Positions 22,554 to 33,617 of a stretch of 64,000 nucleotides of DNA are shown here, in pieces. The DNA comes from Dactylorhiza incarnata (Eukaryota > Streptophyta > Magnoliopsida > Asparagales > Orchidaceae): positions 9,071,001 to 9,135,000 of the forward strand of contig JAWHQI010000028.1 of the NCBI GenBank assembly GCA_033032865.1, read 5' to 3'. The position numbers and the translations under genes are program-made. The first letter of the stretch is position 1, and each line of letters starts with the position of its first letter. The notes under the pieces were generated by a model. The model did no database searches, had not been told where the DNA came from, and saw only the letters and a program-made list of their open reading frames with translations.

Positions 22554-24682
22554 CTCCTGCCCAGCAAGGCTCGACAAGAGAGTTCGGTGAAACTTCAAAC
22601 CCTTGAATTCCTCCTTCCACTTGTGAATCTTCCAAAATAAACTGGCTAACAATCAATTCCCAATTGCCGGCGATGAATCAATTCCCTCTGCTTCCCTTCC
22701 CATCCATCGCCCTTAAATTTACCAAAAAAAAAATGGAGCACTCCTCTAAACACGCGCTCCACGCCTGCCTCTTCTTCCTTACTGGTGTCCTTCCAGGTGA
22801 TCGCATCTAGGGATTGTCCAACGTAATACTTTACTCCATCCCATTATCTCTTTCCCAACTTCTCTATACCCTCACTCTCTTTCATCAATGTTTCTTACTT
22901 ATAGTGCTCAAAATTACAAGTAGAATCCTTCATACATTGCACAACAATAATCAGATGCAATATAAAATCAGATGATGCACATATAAAATCAGATGCAATA
23001 TATCAATATGAAATTATTGTGTACTTTCATTTTCATCAATTTTTTGCATCCTTACTGGACGCACTCGTGATAGAAAATATCTTGCAAATTTGTTGTTGAC
23101 GCTTAATCAGTATTTTTAGTGGTAACGAGTACTTTTTGTTGTTGTAGGTAATTGAGACTTTTATTAAAACCATATCAATATTTTGGCTTATTTTGTAGAG
23201 TTTTTCAATTGGTGTTCAAAGATTTTTTTCCTTCTTCTCTGTACCTTTACAAAAACTGCAAATGGACTTCGCTTTTAGTTATGCTCTGCAAAAATGAATG
23301 GTGGTCTTTCTCTTATTTGCATTGCAAAATGTTGATCAATTACTCACGGTAACTTTTGTGATGTCTTCCAAGTGCACTCAGTCAGAATCTTTGGGTCCTA
23401 AACAATTGAAACTTCTTATTATTCTTCACTTTAACAACAACTTTCATATGTTTGAAATGCATCTCCCCTCCAATTATCATAGTAAATGCATTCTATAATT
23501 TTACCAACATTCATTTTTTTATTTTGCTTTCATTTTAAATTGAAATGTCTTTTTAAGGACTTTACGTGCACTACTTCGCGTCATGTTTGGGAGGACCATG
23601 CGGGAGAAGTTAGGTGATTTTTTTGTATTGCATTTGGTACTGTTCTCTTGAGGTTATCTACTCTCTATCTTTTTTGATCCATCTCTTATGATGTTCAGCG
23701 TAAACAGGAAGTGTGCGGCGAAGATGTCAACAAATGGGCGATTGAGGGAGAAAGAGAGCATTAAGAGTTCGGCCTATCGTGATTTAAATTATGTGTCCAA
23801 GTAGTAATTTGTATTAAAGTTCATGCATTTACCTTTTAAGATATTATGCTATAATTCATTTCATCTGATTTTCACTATTTTGTTTACTCACTCTGCAAAC
23901 ATTGAAAGTCATCAAATCTTCATAAACAAGTTAGTGGCGGGTCATAATATATCTACAGAAAGTAAGGTTTCTTTATTCTTACTCATTGAGGTTTAGCTAT
24001 ACTATTATAATATATTATTAATATTGTTCTCAACATATTCAATATAGATATGATCCTTTTGTTTTCATTCTCGATATAGACATGCTCCTTCTACACTATT
24101 AACATTGTTCATTCTCTTTTTTGCATACTCAATATAGACAAGCTTTAGTTGCTTTCCTGCATTGTACAAATGCTACTTGATTTATAATGGTTTTTCCTCT
24201 AGCTCTGCTTGATTTTTCTAAGTTATCTGCTCAAGGAACTTAAATGCTTAATATATTTACTACTATCAAGTACTTGTTTTACATTTTTCGTTTGTTTTGC
24301 AACCCGATGTAAGTGTTTTTCCATCTATATCCTCTGCATATATGTGCATATAATGAAATAATATATTAGCTCAGTATTGATTTGGAGTTGGCAATTGTTA
24401 TGTGTTATGACGAAGCCCATAACAGCAACACACATGCTTCTTCAGGTAAAGTCACTCTACCAACTAACCAATACCATAAGCTGTTGATGATACGAGAAGA
24501 CTTTTCACGCCAGTCCTTGTCCTCCTATCTACCTATATAGATCTATTGGCATCTCCATAATTATGTATAAGGCACTCCTGACTATATAAAGAGTGGAGGT
24601 GAGTCTTTATAACATCTTGGATCATTTATCTTGTTTAAGCTCTCAGAGGAGAGAGACTCTTACAAGAATCCTGATCTCAAGA
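22554..24682. other. Unclassified AT-rich intergenic DNA
   Basis: No credible coding sequence, LTR ends or terminal repeats were recognised. Near 24583 a CTATATAAAG TATA-like motif is followed by a short GAGAGAGACTCTTACAAG stretch, which looks like an LTR or gene promoter, but no boundaries can be set. ORFs here are below 70 codons and without recognisable motifs. Confidence 0.4.
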
Positions 24683-24952
24683 GTTTAGATATCGAGCTTG
24701 CCTCGATATATTGTATCCTGAATTTCATTTAAATCTATTGTATTTTATGATGTAAACCAGAAATCTCGATTTGATTATCAATAATAAATTTACGTTCATT
24801 TTAAAATTAATTTCGAAGTTTAGATATCGAGCTTGCCTCGATATATTGTAATCCTGAATTTCCTTCAAATTAGTAGTATTTTATGATGTAAACCAGAAAT
24901 CTTGATTTGATTTTCAATAATAAATTTGAGTTCATTTCAAAATTAATATCGA
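24683..24952. repeat. Two tandem copies of a 135-bp unit
   Basis: Units begin GTTTAGATATCGAGC at 24683 and 24818 and both contain GATGTAAACCAGAAATC and CAATAATAAATT. The copies differ at a handful of positions. The unit may be the downstream part of an LTR or promoter-like segment, with the TATA-like motif at 24583 upstream; this is inference. Confidence 0.85.
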
Positions 24953-24967
24953 AGTTTGACTTCAAGA

Positions 24968-26861
24968 CAGGGTCGTTTTAATCCCCCCCCCCCCCCCCCA
25001 CCGAGAAAATTTTTAAAAAATAACTATAGTAGTGATAACTTATAAATTAAAACATAAATATTAGAAATTCCATAACACTTGAAACGGTGAACCCTAAATC
25101 CCCTCTTTTAGTCATTCTCGATTCCTATTTCTTAAGCAGTCGCAGGTCCGCAACTCACAACTTGCTCGCTTGGTGCTCTCCAGTCGCCTCCCTTCGCAGA
25201 CTTCAACGATACTCTCGCTCCCTCTGCTTGACTTCTCGGCGCCTCGTCCGGCTGTCCGGCATGCCCTCAGTCTTCACGAGTCACGACCTCGTTGGCTCTC
25301 TCTGTCGCTCGTCTCCAACTCCAGCACTCGGCAGTCCGGCTGTTACTTTCTCCATCCACCGTTCGAATTTTTCCTCTAGGTCAGACTTCAGAGCACAAAT
25401 CTGATTTACTTATGGAATTATTTTCATATCTTGTTTTCGAATTTTTTAATTCCTGTAGTGTGTAGACTGAAGGTGCCAAATGGGGGGAAAATCCCCGAAT
25501 CAGATTTCTTGTTCTTTAATCGTCTGTACAATTGCGCAGTGATTAGTGTTGAATATTTCGATATCAAAGATTGACTTTTATTCTAAAAGCACTCAAGAAA
25601 AGATTTTGACCCTTAATTACATTGATCCTGCTGCTAGCCTGCTATGAACAAATTGCTATCGCAATTACTTCAAAAAAATGAAAATCCCCAAATAAGGATA
25701 AAAAATTTCATACCTATTATTATTGTTTTTAGAATTTTTGTTTGCATGAGCATCACTGTGGCATCAGGTGGAGTAACATTAGGCACATTCTTAGAAACAT
25801 TAGTACCATAAATTAGGAATGCGTTTGGTTTCTTACTTTACATTGAATTGTGGTGATGATATGTTAAAAGACAATAGTTAAATATTGTTACTAAATTTTT
25901 ATCAATTCTATTGGGAATCAATGATGTTTTATGCAAAGCACCGCAACATCAATCTCAGGATATATTAAATGCTATAATTTTAGTTTCAATAAATTGCGGG
26001 AATCTAGCTGGGAAAAGTTCTTAAAGATTGTGAACATATTTTGTGAGAAAAATGAAGTCGAAGTTCCCGACATGAATGCCCGATTTAGTGATCGTCGGTT
26101 TCGAAGTCCACGTGATATCATTACAGTGAAACATCATTTTCAGGTGGATATTTTCAATTCCACAATAGGTTGTGTGTTGCAGGAGCTCAACTTTAGATTC
26201 AGTGAAATTTCTATGGAACTTATTCGTCTATGTATGGTTTTAGATCTAAGTGGTAAATACAAATCTTTCAATATTGATGATATATTTGTCATTGCAAAGA
26301 ATTTCTATCCTAGAGATTTCAACGAGCATGAAATTTATGTGTTGAATACTCAGTTGCAACATTATCAGCTTGATATGTTTTCTCATAAGGACTTCAAGAA
26401 TTTTGCTTACAATGTCCAAGCTTTATCAGAAATTGGTGGAAACAAAAAAATCGAAGACCTACTATCTTATTGACAAATTGATTCGACTCATTTTGACTCT
26501 TCTGGTATCAACATCAACCACAGAAAGGTTATTTTTCGCTATGAAACTTGTTAAAATGAGACTTCGCAGCAAGATGGAGGACGAATTTCTTGCAAATTGC
26601 ATGACTTTATACATTAAGCGAGAAATAGTGGAGAAAATTGACAAAAATTGTATCATAGATGAATTTTATGAAGTGAAAAAATTTCGTGCACAATTGAAGT
26701 AGCATGTATGTGGTTGTTTGTATCTTTTTTGCTTATTGAAAATATATAATATATTGTCCAAAAATTGTCTATGTTTTTTTATAATTAAAATTTTATATAA
26801 AAAAAATTGGTTTCACCTGGTGACTGGGCCCCCCTAGTCAATATTCCTGGATCCGCCCCTG
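24968..26861 (+). mobile_element. hAT DNA transposon relic (ZMYM1-like)
   Basis: The right end GGATCCGCCCCTG (26849-26861) is the common plant hAT terminus, the complement of CAGGGGCGGATCC. The left end CAGGGTCG at 24968 is a diverged partner. Flanking 8-bp sequences are CTTCAAGA (24960-24967) and CTTCACGG (26862-26869), matching at 6 of 8 positions, as expected for an old hAT TSD. Inside are a C run (24984-25000), a GC-richer segment with an ORF at 25087-25404, and a decayed transposase at 25931-26702. The element is too short to hold a full transposase. Confidence 0.75.
25931..26702 (+). pseudogene. hAT transposase C-terminal part
   Basis: This resembles the C-terminal half of plant zinc-finger MYM-type 1-like hAT proteins. 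Visible are WEKFLKIVNIFCEKNEVEVPDM, the VKHHFQVDIFNSTIG block, LQELNFRFSE, FYPRDF and, in a second frame, LILTLLVSTSTTERLFFAMK, which is the hAT dimerisation motif usually read as LPVATASVERAFSAMK. A frameshift near 26430 separates the two halves. The N-terminal zinc finger and the first catalytic residues are missing, so it cannot be functional. Confidence 0.8.
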
Positions 26862-26876
26862 CTTCACGGGCAACAA

Positions 26877-27203
26877 CAACAACAACAACAGAACCCATAT
26901 AGTCCCCAATCATTGGGGGTATGGGCGGGGGAAGATTGGAAACAGACCTAACCTTTGGACCTATGCCCAAAGTGGCTTCTCTCAGAGGAGAAAGACCGAA
27001 CCTTTGACAATAGATGCACAAAGTGGCTGCTCACAGATTACCACTGAAATAGTGGCCCCCTATACCGTCACGTTTGCTGCGGAATCATGCCCTCAAATCA
27101 AAGCCAAAGACATCAGAGAGGGTAGACTCAAGAATCCATTCTGATTTATGTGCACATAACCATGCTTCCTTCATTTAGCATCCAGAGCATTGGTCTTGCA
27201 CAA
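26877..27203 (-). mobile_element. SINE with TTG-repeat tail and 17-bp TSD
   Basis: The sequence TGCTTCACGGGCAACAA occurs at 26860-26876 and again at 27204-27220, a 17-bp target-site duplication of the LINE/SINE type. On the minus strand the insert ends GGGGACTATATGGGTTCTG followed by (TTG)n, and contains CCATACCCCCAATGATTGGGG, very like the 3' end of Au-type plant SINEs. The tRNA-like head was not resolved. The left TSD includes the last two bases of the hAT element, so the SINE arrived later. Confidence 0.8.
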
Positions 27204-27221
27204 TGCTTCACGGGCAACAAA

Positions 27222-27468
27222 ATGAGATAATTAAACCAAAAGTCGAATTTGACTCACACAATAGCCTAGCACTCGAACATAATTAACAACTTGAAATAAA
27301 TCAACCACAGTTATATACGAAGACGAACAATAGAGTTTTTTTTAATTAAAGATAAACAAGTAAAAATGATAGTTAAGAGGCAAGCTTTGATTCTTTAAAG
27401 ATCTTATAAAAGTAAACATAAATTAAGCTAGCATGATTAGAGCTAGTATAATGAAAAAGAGATATACC
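27222..27468. other. Unclassified AT-rich DNA, possible intron
   Basis: No ORF or repeat is recognised. If the exon at 27469-27880 is real, this would be the beginning of its first intron on the minus strand. Confidence 0.3.
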
Positions 27469-27880
27469 TTCTGGTCTGAGTGAGGAGGAGTCGGAATCAG
27501 TCCTGGATCGGGATGGGAATGTGAATGAATGGACTTGGAGGATCTGGAGGTGGGGACCCAGCAGAGAAGGGCATAGCAGGGCTGGTATGAAGCTATCGGG
27601 TAGTGGGTGGAAGTTACGAAACTAACGAAGGCTCGTCGATTCCGTTGGGGGTGACAAAGAAGAGATCTCCAGTGTTCGTGAAGGTTGTCCCCGGCGGCGG
27701 CGGCGGAAGCAGCAGCAGCAACAGCGAGATCTGGACCTGAACGATGATGGGAAGGAGTAGGGAAGGGTCGCCGGAGTTCGGAAGGCTACCGGTGGAGGAG
27801 GCGAGAAGAGGAGGCTTATAATTCGCAGGTAGGAGGGGTTGTGGCTGGGTAACCGGGAAACTTTCCTCGGTTTCACGATT
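27469..27880 (-). other. Possible 5' exon of a host gene
   Basis: This GC-rich segment stands out from its AT-rich surroundings. On the minus strand it ends CAGACCAGAAG|GTATATCTC, a good plant splice donor at 27468/27469. A TTTATATATTG TATA-like motif lies about 35 bp upstream (complement of about 27912-27923). An 84-codon ORF from an ATG at 27876 ends at 27622 and is rich in Ser, Arg, Pro and a Cys run, so it looks like 5' UTR rather than protein. No family was recognised. It is the only candidate host gene part in the window; it could also belong to an unrecognised element. Confidence 0.35.
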
Positions 27881-28841
27881 TATCCCAAGATGCTCTTTTT
27901 ACCCGGCTGTCGGCAATATATAAAGGGTGATGTTATATACAAATTAAATACGTCTATATACAAAATAAATTATTTCATTATTGTAGGTGTTTTAAAACAC
28001 TATTCATAAACCTAATAAATGCCTAAAATTTAACCAAATTTCTATTCCTTCCTCCAGCTGCTCGACATCTCCCGTCCCGTGTGCGCGATTTCTTCTCTGT
28101 CTTCTCCATCGATTCGTCGCCGACGCCGCCCATCCTCCTTCCCCATCCGGCGAGCCTCCTTCCCCATCCGGCGACCTCTCTCCATTTCCAACGGTGAAGC
28201 CATGGTCGACGGTCCTTGCCTCCATCCCCGTCCGGTCCTTGCCGATGATTCACGAGGAAAAACGAAGCCACTGCCGCCTCTCCTCTCCATGGCCGACGGT
28301 GAAGCCATGGTCGTCGACCTCTCCCCTTCCAGTGCTTCCTCTTTTGGCCATGAAAGCAAGGTTTTCCTAAAACCCTAAATCGATTATCTTCCTTTTTTCT
28401 CTTGGAAACCCTAGATCTACCCTAACTGTTAGTGAATATTGTTTTTTTTGTTCCATTTAGGTGAGCTCCGAACATCCCTCTTTCGCAGACCCGATTTCAC
28501 AACATTCCCCTAAGTTGCACCGTCCGATCTCCCTTCAACCGGTTGATTTCTCTTCGGATTTTGGTGGTTCTAGCTAGCAACATTGATTTGCAAGAGGTGA
28601 GATGTTCATTGCTTGGTTTCAACTTCTTCATTGCTAGAAGTCGGATTTTGGTGGTTCTAATTCCTGTATGCTTAGGAAAAAGTATTGTCAATTGGAGCAA
28701 CGGAGTCAGACTATGTGGAAATTGCTTGCCCTATTCCGGAATATGGTATTGTCCACTATTCCCAAATTTTGTGTATGTTCATTGTGTAGACTGTGTACAA
28801 TATAGTTAGTTAGTTATTGTTGTGATTTTCAATTCGTAGAT

Positions 28842-29805
28842 TTGACATCGTTCTTCAAAACAAAATCAATTTTTGCGTTTAAGGAAGAATTGATTGATTG
28901 GGTATGGAAAATTGGTAGAAGTTTGAGTTATTCTGTGACAATATTAGGTTTTGATAAAGTAACAAGTAGACCACGACCACGTGTTCTTTTGGGATGTGAT
29001 AGAGCTGGATATAATCGTGACAATCCTAAACAAGTGAGGAAAATTATGCGTAAAACCACTTCAAAAAAATGTGGTTATCCATTTCAAGTAAGAGGTCAGA
29101 AGGATATTTGTGTAGATGAATGGAGAGTTGAGGTGTTGTGTGGGAAACACGATCATGGTTCTGTACACTTAGAGGCACTTCATTTGCTAGTAGAATGGAT
29201 AAGAATGAAGAAAATTTTGTTGAGAGTATGTATGCCTCGGGTGTTAAACCCCGCAAAATCCTTTCTTCTCTTAAGAAAAAGAACCCAGCAAATACAACAA
29301 CAATAAGGACAATTTATAATCATAGAGCTACATTTCACAAGAATGAGTTGGGAGGCAGAACAACGACTCAATTTCTTTATAAATGTGTTACAGATGATGG
29401 GTATGTTTGTTATAGCAAAGTGAAAGAGGATAGTTCGCAACTAGAAAGCATGTTTTTTTCACATCCTTTATCTATAAAGTTATGCCGGATGTTTCAATCA
29501 GTATATCACTAACTGCATTAAAATTCATCAAAGTAGAAGAAGATAAAGTCAAGGCCTCAAATTATTACCAAGCATGGGAGTGTCCAACCAAGATAAGATA
29601 TTCTATGGGATTGCCTTGTGCTCATGAGTTAGTGCCATATATTACTCAATCAACCTCATTTCCTTTATGCATGATACATCACCATTGGAAGAAATTATCA
29701 TTAAAGGAAAGTCCGAGGTTCATATTTCAGATGACATCGCAGCAGAATTTGAAGGTATTAATAGAAGGTTTAATGAAACTTCTAGTGAACAAAAGGAAGA
29801 AATAA
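28842..29805 (+). pseudogene. M1 transposase: FAR1-type DNA-binding domain and SWIM remnant
   Basis: The N-terminal part reads FAFKEELIDWVWKIGRSLSYSVTILGFDK, RVLLGCDRAGYNRD, KKCGYPFQVRG and WRVEVLCGKHDHGS, the WRKY/GCM-like zinc-binding domain of FAR1/FHY3 and MULE transposases. A frameshift near 29190 moves to the frame containing ASGVKPRKILSSLKKKNP and TTTIRTIYNHRA. After SIKLCRMFQS (29512) the DDE core is missing. The sequence resumes in the SWIM-type region (KIRYSMGLPCAHELVPYI, about 29594-29647) and HHHWKKLSL. Comparison with M2 shows that a central deletion removed the catalytic residues. Confidence 0.8.
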
Positions 29806-30662
29806 AAAGAAAACTAAGAGAGATAATGGATCCAACTTCATCACTAACAAGAGAGCCAAAAGTTCCTTTGAGTTTAAAGGGAAGACCAAGGGGAAGCTAC
29901 AAAAGGTTAAAAGATGATCTTAAATCTACAAAACATGATCCTTCTTTATTTGAACATGTTTTGGAAGAAGAAAACATACAAGCAAAAAAGAGAGCATTAG
30001 CCAAAAAGAGGACCGGCTACCATTTGAGGACACCTACATTTACTTCAAGTCAGCGTTTCTATATTGAAGTTTGTAAGCAAATGCCACTACATTTAGCGGA
30101 GCACATCAAAGAGGTCATTAATGTCATTGGGGATGGTCATTGTGGATTTCGTGTTGTTGGCCGCGCATTAGATATGGGTGAAAATTGGGCACAAGTACGG
30201 TTGGATCTTTCCAATGAATTAATGGTTAAAGAGAGCATGTATGTAAACCTTTTTGGGAAGGAGAGGTGGCAAGAATTATTATCCTCTCTTCATTGTACTG
30301 AGCTACCCCCCCCCCCCCCCCTACATAAATGGATGTCCATGTCGGACATGGGGATTGTGGTGGCTTCATGCTATAACTAAGCTTTTGTCCAAATTTCTAA
30401 AGTTCAAAGTCTCACATTTCTTCCAATGAATTCGCCACCGACACCTTCACAACGGTTAGTTGCAATGGGTTATATGGATGGAAATCATTTCATACAGTTG
30501 GTGATGCACGAAGGGTGTCGTCTACCACATATTATTTCTTATTGGAGACAACATCATGATCCAATAGCAAGCAAATGGGAGGAAATATACAAATCCCGAT
30601 TACGAACTCCAAATCAAAAAATGCGCCCGTCAAGTGAGATAGTAAATGTTGACATCATCTAA
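29667..30662 (+). pseudogene. M1 OTU-like cysteine protease domain
   Basis: In one frame the sequence has a basic linker (SLKGRPRGSYKRLKDDLKS), then VINVIGDGHCGFRVVGRAL, where GDGHC matches the OTU motif with catalytic Cys at about 30140, then HKWMSMSDMGIVVASCYN. An in-frame TAA (30378-30380) follows, and the frame continues with RLVAMGYMDGNHFIQLVMHEGC, which holds the OTU His in NHF (about 30487). A C run at 30306-30320 may have changed the frame. OTU proteins normally remove ubiquitin. In plants this domain fused behind a FAR1/MULE transposase is seen in large predicted proteins; its role in transposition is unknown. Apart from the stop, Cys and His are kept. Confidence 0.78.
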
Positions 30663-32382
30663 CTCAAAAGGTTAGCAAAAATATATATATTTTTACTTTA
30701 TATTTAGTAAATTTGTATGTATCTAATTTTTGTGTGTGGATTACAGGATCTAACAATTATTTGGGTTCAAGAGAACTATATGTATTCATAAACATATAAC
30801 AATGTTTTGGGTTCTTGAAGGTGAGAATGATGAAATAGTACTTATAAATGATCATTTGTTGTGAAAAATACATGATTTCTTATTTTCCTTGTGCAGGTAT
30901 TTTCAGGTTTTGTAATAGCTAACTTTCCGAACACAATCTAAAATGTTGGAGTTGTAACATGAAGGCGATTCCAAGTCTCTACTCGTTGTAATTGGAATGT
31001 TTTGAAAAAACGAATATAATCGATATTGCATACTTTCTATTTTGATGAGAGGAAATTGTTTTTGGGTCACCTTTAATTTTAAAGTTTTTCGCTAATAAAA
31101 AAATTTAATTTTTTTTTATTTTCTATTGGTTTGTATATAACCATTAGGTTTGTGTATAACAAAACTATATTTGTACTGGTTTGCATATTGTGAGGATTTA
31201 TATATAGCCAAAAGCGGTTTGTATATAACATCACCCTATTTAAATGGGTGGTGTTATTTGTACACCATTTTTAGATATTCACATCCCATTACTCCTTTTA
31301 AAACAGCACTTTTTATAACCCTAAATCATTATATTTGTACCCCTTTCTTCCAACCGCCTGTCCAGATTCCCGATCCCTACCCATTCGCGAAATACGCCCT
31401 CCTCCAGCCGCACCTCGCACGTGGAATCCTCCGGCCGCCGCTCGCCGGACGCCCTCCAGCCCGACATCTCGTCATCTTCTTCTTCTCTTGAGCCCGACGC
31501 CGCCCGTCCCGAACACTGCCCCAACGCTGCCCAGAACACCACCCCGACGAAGACCTTCCAGAACGCCGCCCGTCCGAACACCGCCCCGGCGAAGAAGAAG
31601 GCACTTTCTCCTTCCTTTGGATGGTATTTCAGAGTTACTAAGGTAATCACTGAACTTAGTGAAATTCACTTTTGGGGGCTGATTTTGAGTTTTGTAGTTT
31701 AGGATTTGAGGGATCACACTATTTATCACTTAAACTTACAACAACAGCACCTGCACCACCCACCCATGCATAAGTTCTCTAGCAAGTATGCTGTATAAAC
31801 TAATTGACAAGTCCATATCAATATAATTACTACGAATGTGCGACTTAAAAATGAAAAACACTCTTTTTACAGTAGATAAGCATGATGGGGGGAAACAACT
31901 ATGATGATTTAGAGCTTCATTTGGCATGTAACACTTATGAGCTTCATTAGACTATTGAGTTTTAATTACTAAGTATTTAAAATCTTAACTTGGGTTTACT
32001 CGTAAGTTTTTTATTTCTTATGTTCATATTTATAGATAAAGCAAAGCCAAAAACTTTAAAATATTTTAATTTTATTTTTAGTTACAGCAAATTTCAACTT
32101 TGAAGTTTTCATGAATAAAATTTATCGAGAATATGCAAGAAGCTCAATTTCAGCACAATTGAATAGGGAACCTAGATATCTAACCCCAAAAGTAACAAAA
32201 AGAAAACAATCAATTTCCCAAAGAATTAGAATGAAAAATCTTACAGTAATAAGGTTTTAAAACTTAGTTTTTATTTCCATGATCGTCCTATTGCAAAAGT
32301 TTCATTTTTTATAGTTTTCTCGTATCGGTTCAATGTTGTGAACTTTTGGTTATGTGATTGTACTTCCATTTAATTGATTGGA

Positions 32383-33366
32383 ATGAGTTCAGAAAAATTG
32401 TTATTGTTGTGTAATGAAGAGTCCTCTAAAAACACCGGTTTTGATGTTGGAATGCACTTTTGTACTAATATGAGTTTTGAAAGTAAAGAAGAGTTGATTG
32501 AATGGGCGCGGAAAATGGCAAAAACTTTGGAATTTGTTATCATTATTCTGAGAGCAAATATTATCACATCCAGAGCATCACCAAGGGTAACGTTGGGTTG
32601 TGATAGAGTCGGGTTACCTCCTGACAGTCAAAACAAGAAATGGTACATAAAGAGAATAAAATTAAGTTCCAAACGTTGCGGGTGTAAGTTTGCATTGAGA
32701 GGACAAAGAGATGTGAATAATGAATGGAAAATTATAGTTAAAAATGGTATGTACAACCATGAGTTTGTTCATCTTGAAGCACATCCATATGCCGGTAGAC
32801 TAGATGTCAATGAGAACAAGATAGTGGAGGAGATGTTCAATGTCGGATGTAAGCCTCGTAAAATTTTAACCGCTTTAAAGAAAAGAAATCCAGGGAATTC
32901 TACATCACTTAGAACAATCTACAATGAGAAAGCAAAGTTATACAGAACTCAACTAGATGGTGGAACTCCAACCCAACATTTGTTTAAGTGCATTAGTGCA
33001 TCCGGATATATTAGTTTCACTCAAGTAAATGAGTGCATTATGCTTTTGGAAAGTTTGTTTTTTGCACATCCAACTTCAGTGCGTCTAAGTAATATGTTCT
33101 CCACTACATTTATGATTGATTGCACATACAAGGCCAACCGTTATCATTTGCCACAACTTTCCATTGTTGGTGTTACATCTATCAATCAATCTTTTTACTC
33201 TTGTTTTGCCTTTATGTCAAGTGAAAATGAAGCCAATTATAAATGGGCTCTTAAGTGTTTCAAGCTTACTTTTGATGAGAATATGATGTCTAATGTCTTT
33301 GTAACGGACCGAGAGATTGCTTTGATAAATGCAATTGAAGTTATTTTCCCAAAAGCAAAAAAGTAA
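32383..33366 (+). pseudogene. M2 transposase, N-terminal half
   Basis: An open frame of 327 codons starts at the ATG at 32383. The FAR1-like DNA-binding domain is intact (SKEELIEWARKMAKTLEFVIIILR, VTLGCDRVG, SKRCGCKFALRG, WKIIVKNGMYNHEF). Then follow NKIVEEMFNVGCKPRKILTALK and the start of the DDE domain: FMIDCTYKANRYHLPQL with the first Asp and FVTDREIALINAIEVIFPKAK with the second. It stops there at TAA; the catalytic Glu, the SWIM finger and most of the OTU domain are deleted. The Lys-Ala-Lys end is followed at once by OTU sequence, which places the deletion breakpoint near 33364. Confidence 0.85.
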
Positions 33367-33617
33367 ATGTTGCATCATGCTACAACATACAGCTAGTTCA
33401 TCTCTCAAGCCAATAATCATTCACATTTCTACCACTACATTCAGCTCCTCCAGAGATTAGAAGGGTTGTTTATATCGGATATATAAATGACAACCACTTC
33501 ATTGAATTGCGGATGAAGGAAGAATGTTTGCAACCGCTGATATTTCCAGTGTGGACAAGATATCTTGAACAAGTGGCAGAACAATGGGAAGCTCCATATA
33601 TCACACGACTTTTTTGA
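33364..33617 (+). pseudogene. M2 OTU domain C-terminal remnant
   Basis: Right after the transposase stop another frame reads VNVASCYNIQLVHLSSQ, then TAA (33415-33417), then SFTFLPLHSAPPEIRRVVYIGYINDNHFIELRMKEECLQPLIFPVW to a TGA at 33617. SCYN, the NHF histidine motif and the Cys-Pro-Leu region line up with the M1 OTU tail. The Cys-containing N-terminal part of OTU is lost. This shows that M1 and M2 descend from one OTU-bearing element. Confidence 0.75.

Larger units (their letters stand above)
27925..31236 (+). mobile_element. M1: MULE DNA transposon with OTU domain
   Basis: Terminal inverted repeats are GGGTGATGTTATATACAAA (27925-27943) and its complement at 31218-31236. The flanks TATATAAA (27917-27924) and TATTTAAA (31237-31244) match at 7 of 8 positions, fitting a MULE TSD. 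Inside are a GC-rich leader (about 28040-28380), a FAR1-type DNA-binding domain, a SWIM remnant and an OTU protease-like domain. The catalytic core of the transposase has been deleted, so M1 is not autonomous. Confidence 0.8.

Noticed and set aside
23152..23498. Two 66-codon ORFs in AT-rich DNA
   Set aside because: No motif, no conserved context and expected by chance in this length of AT-rich sequence.
25087..25404. 105-codon ORF in the hAT left part
   Set aside because: Ser/Arg/Leu-rich translation without recognisable domain; it fits the GC-rich 5' untranslated part of such transposons.
28079..28378. ORFs on both strands in the M1 leader
   Set aside because: Overlapping ORFs on both strands from a GC-rich leader; no domain. 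Recorded only as a possible captured fragment.
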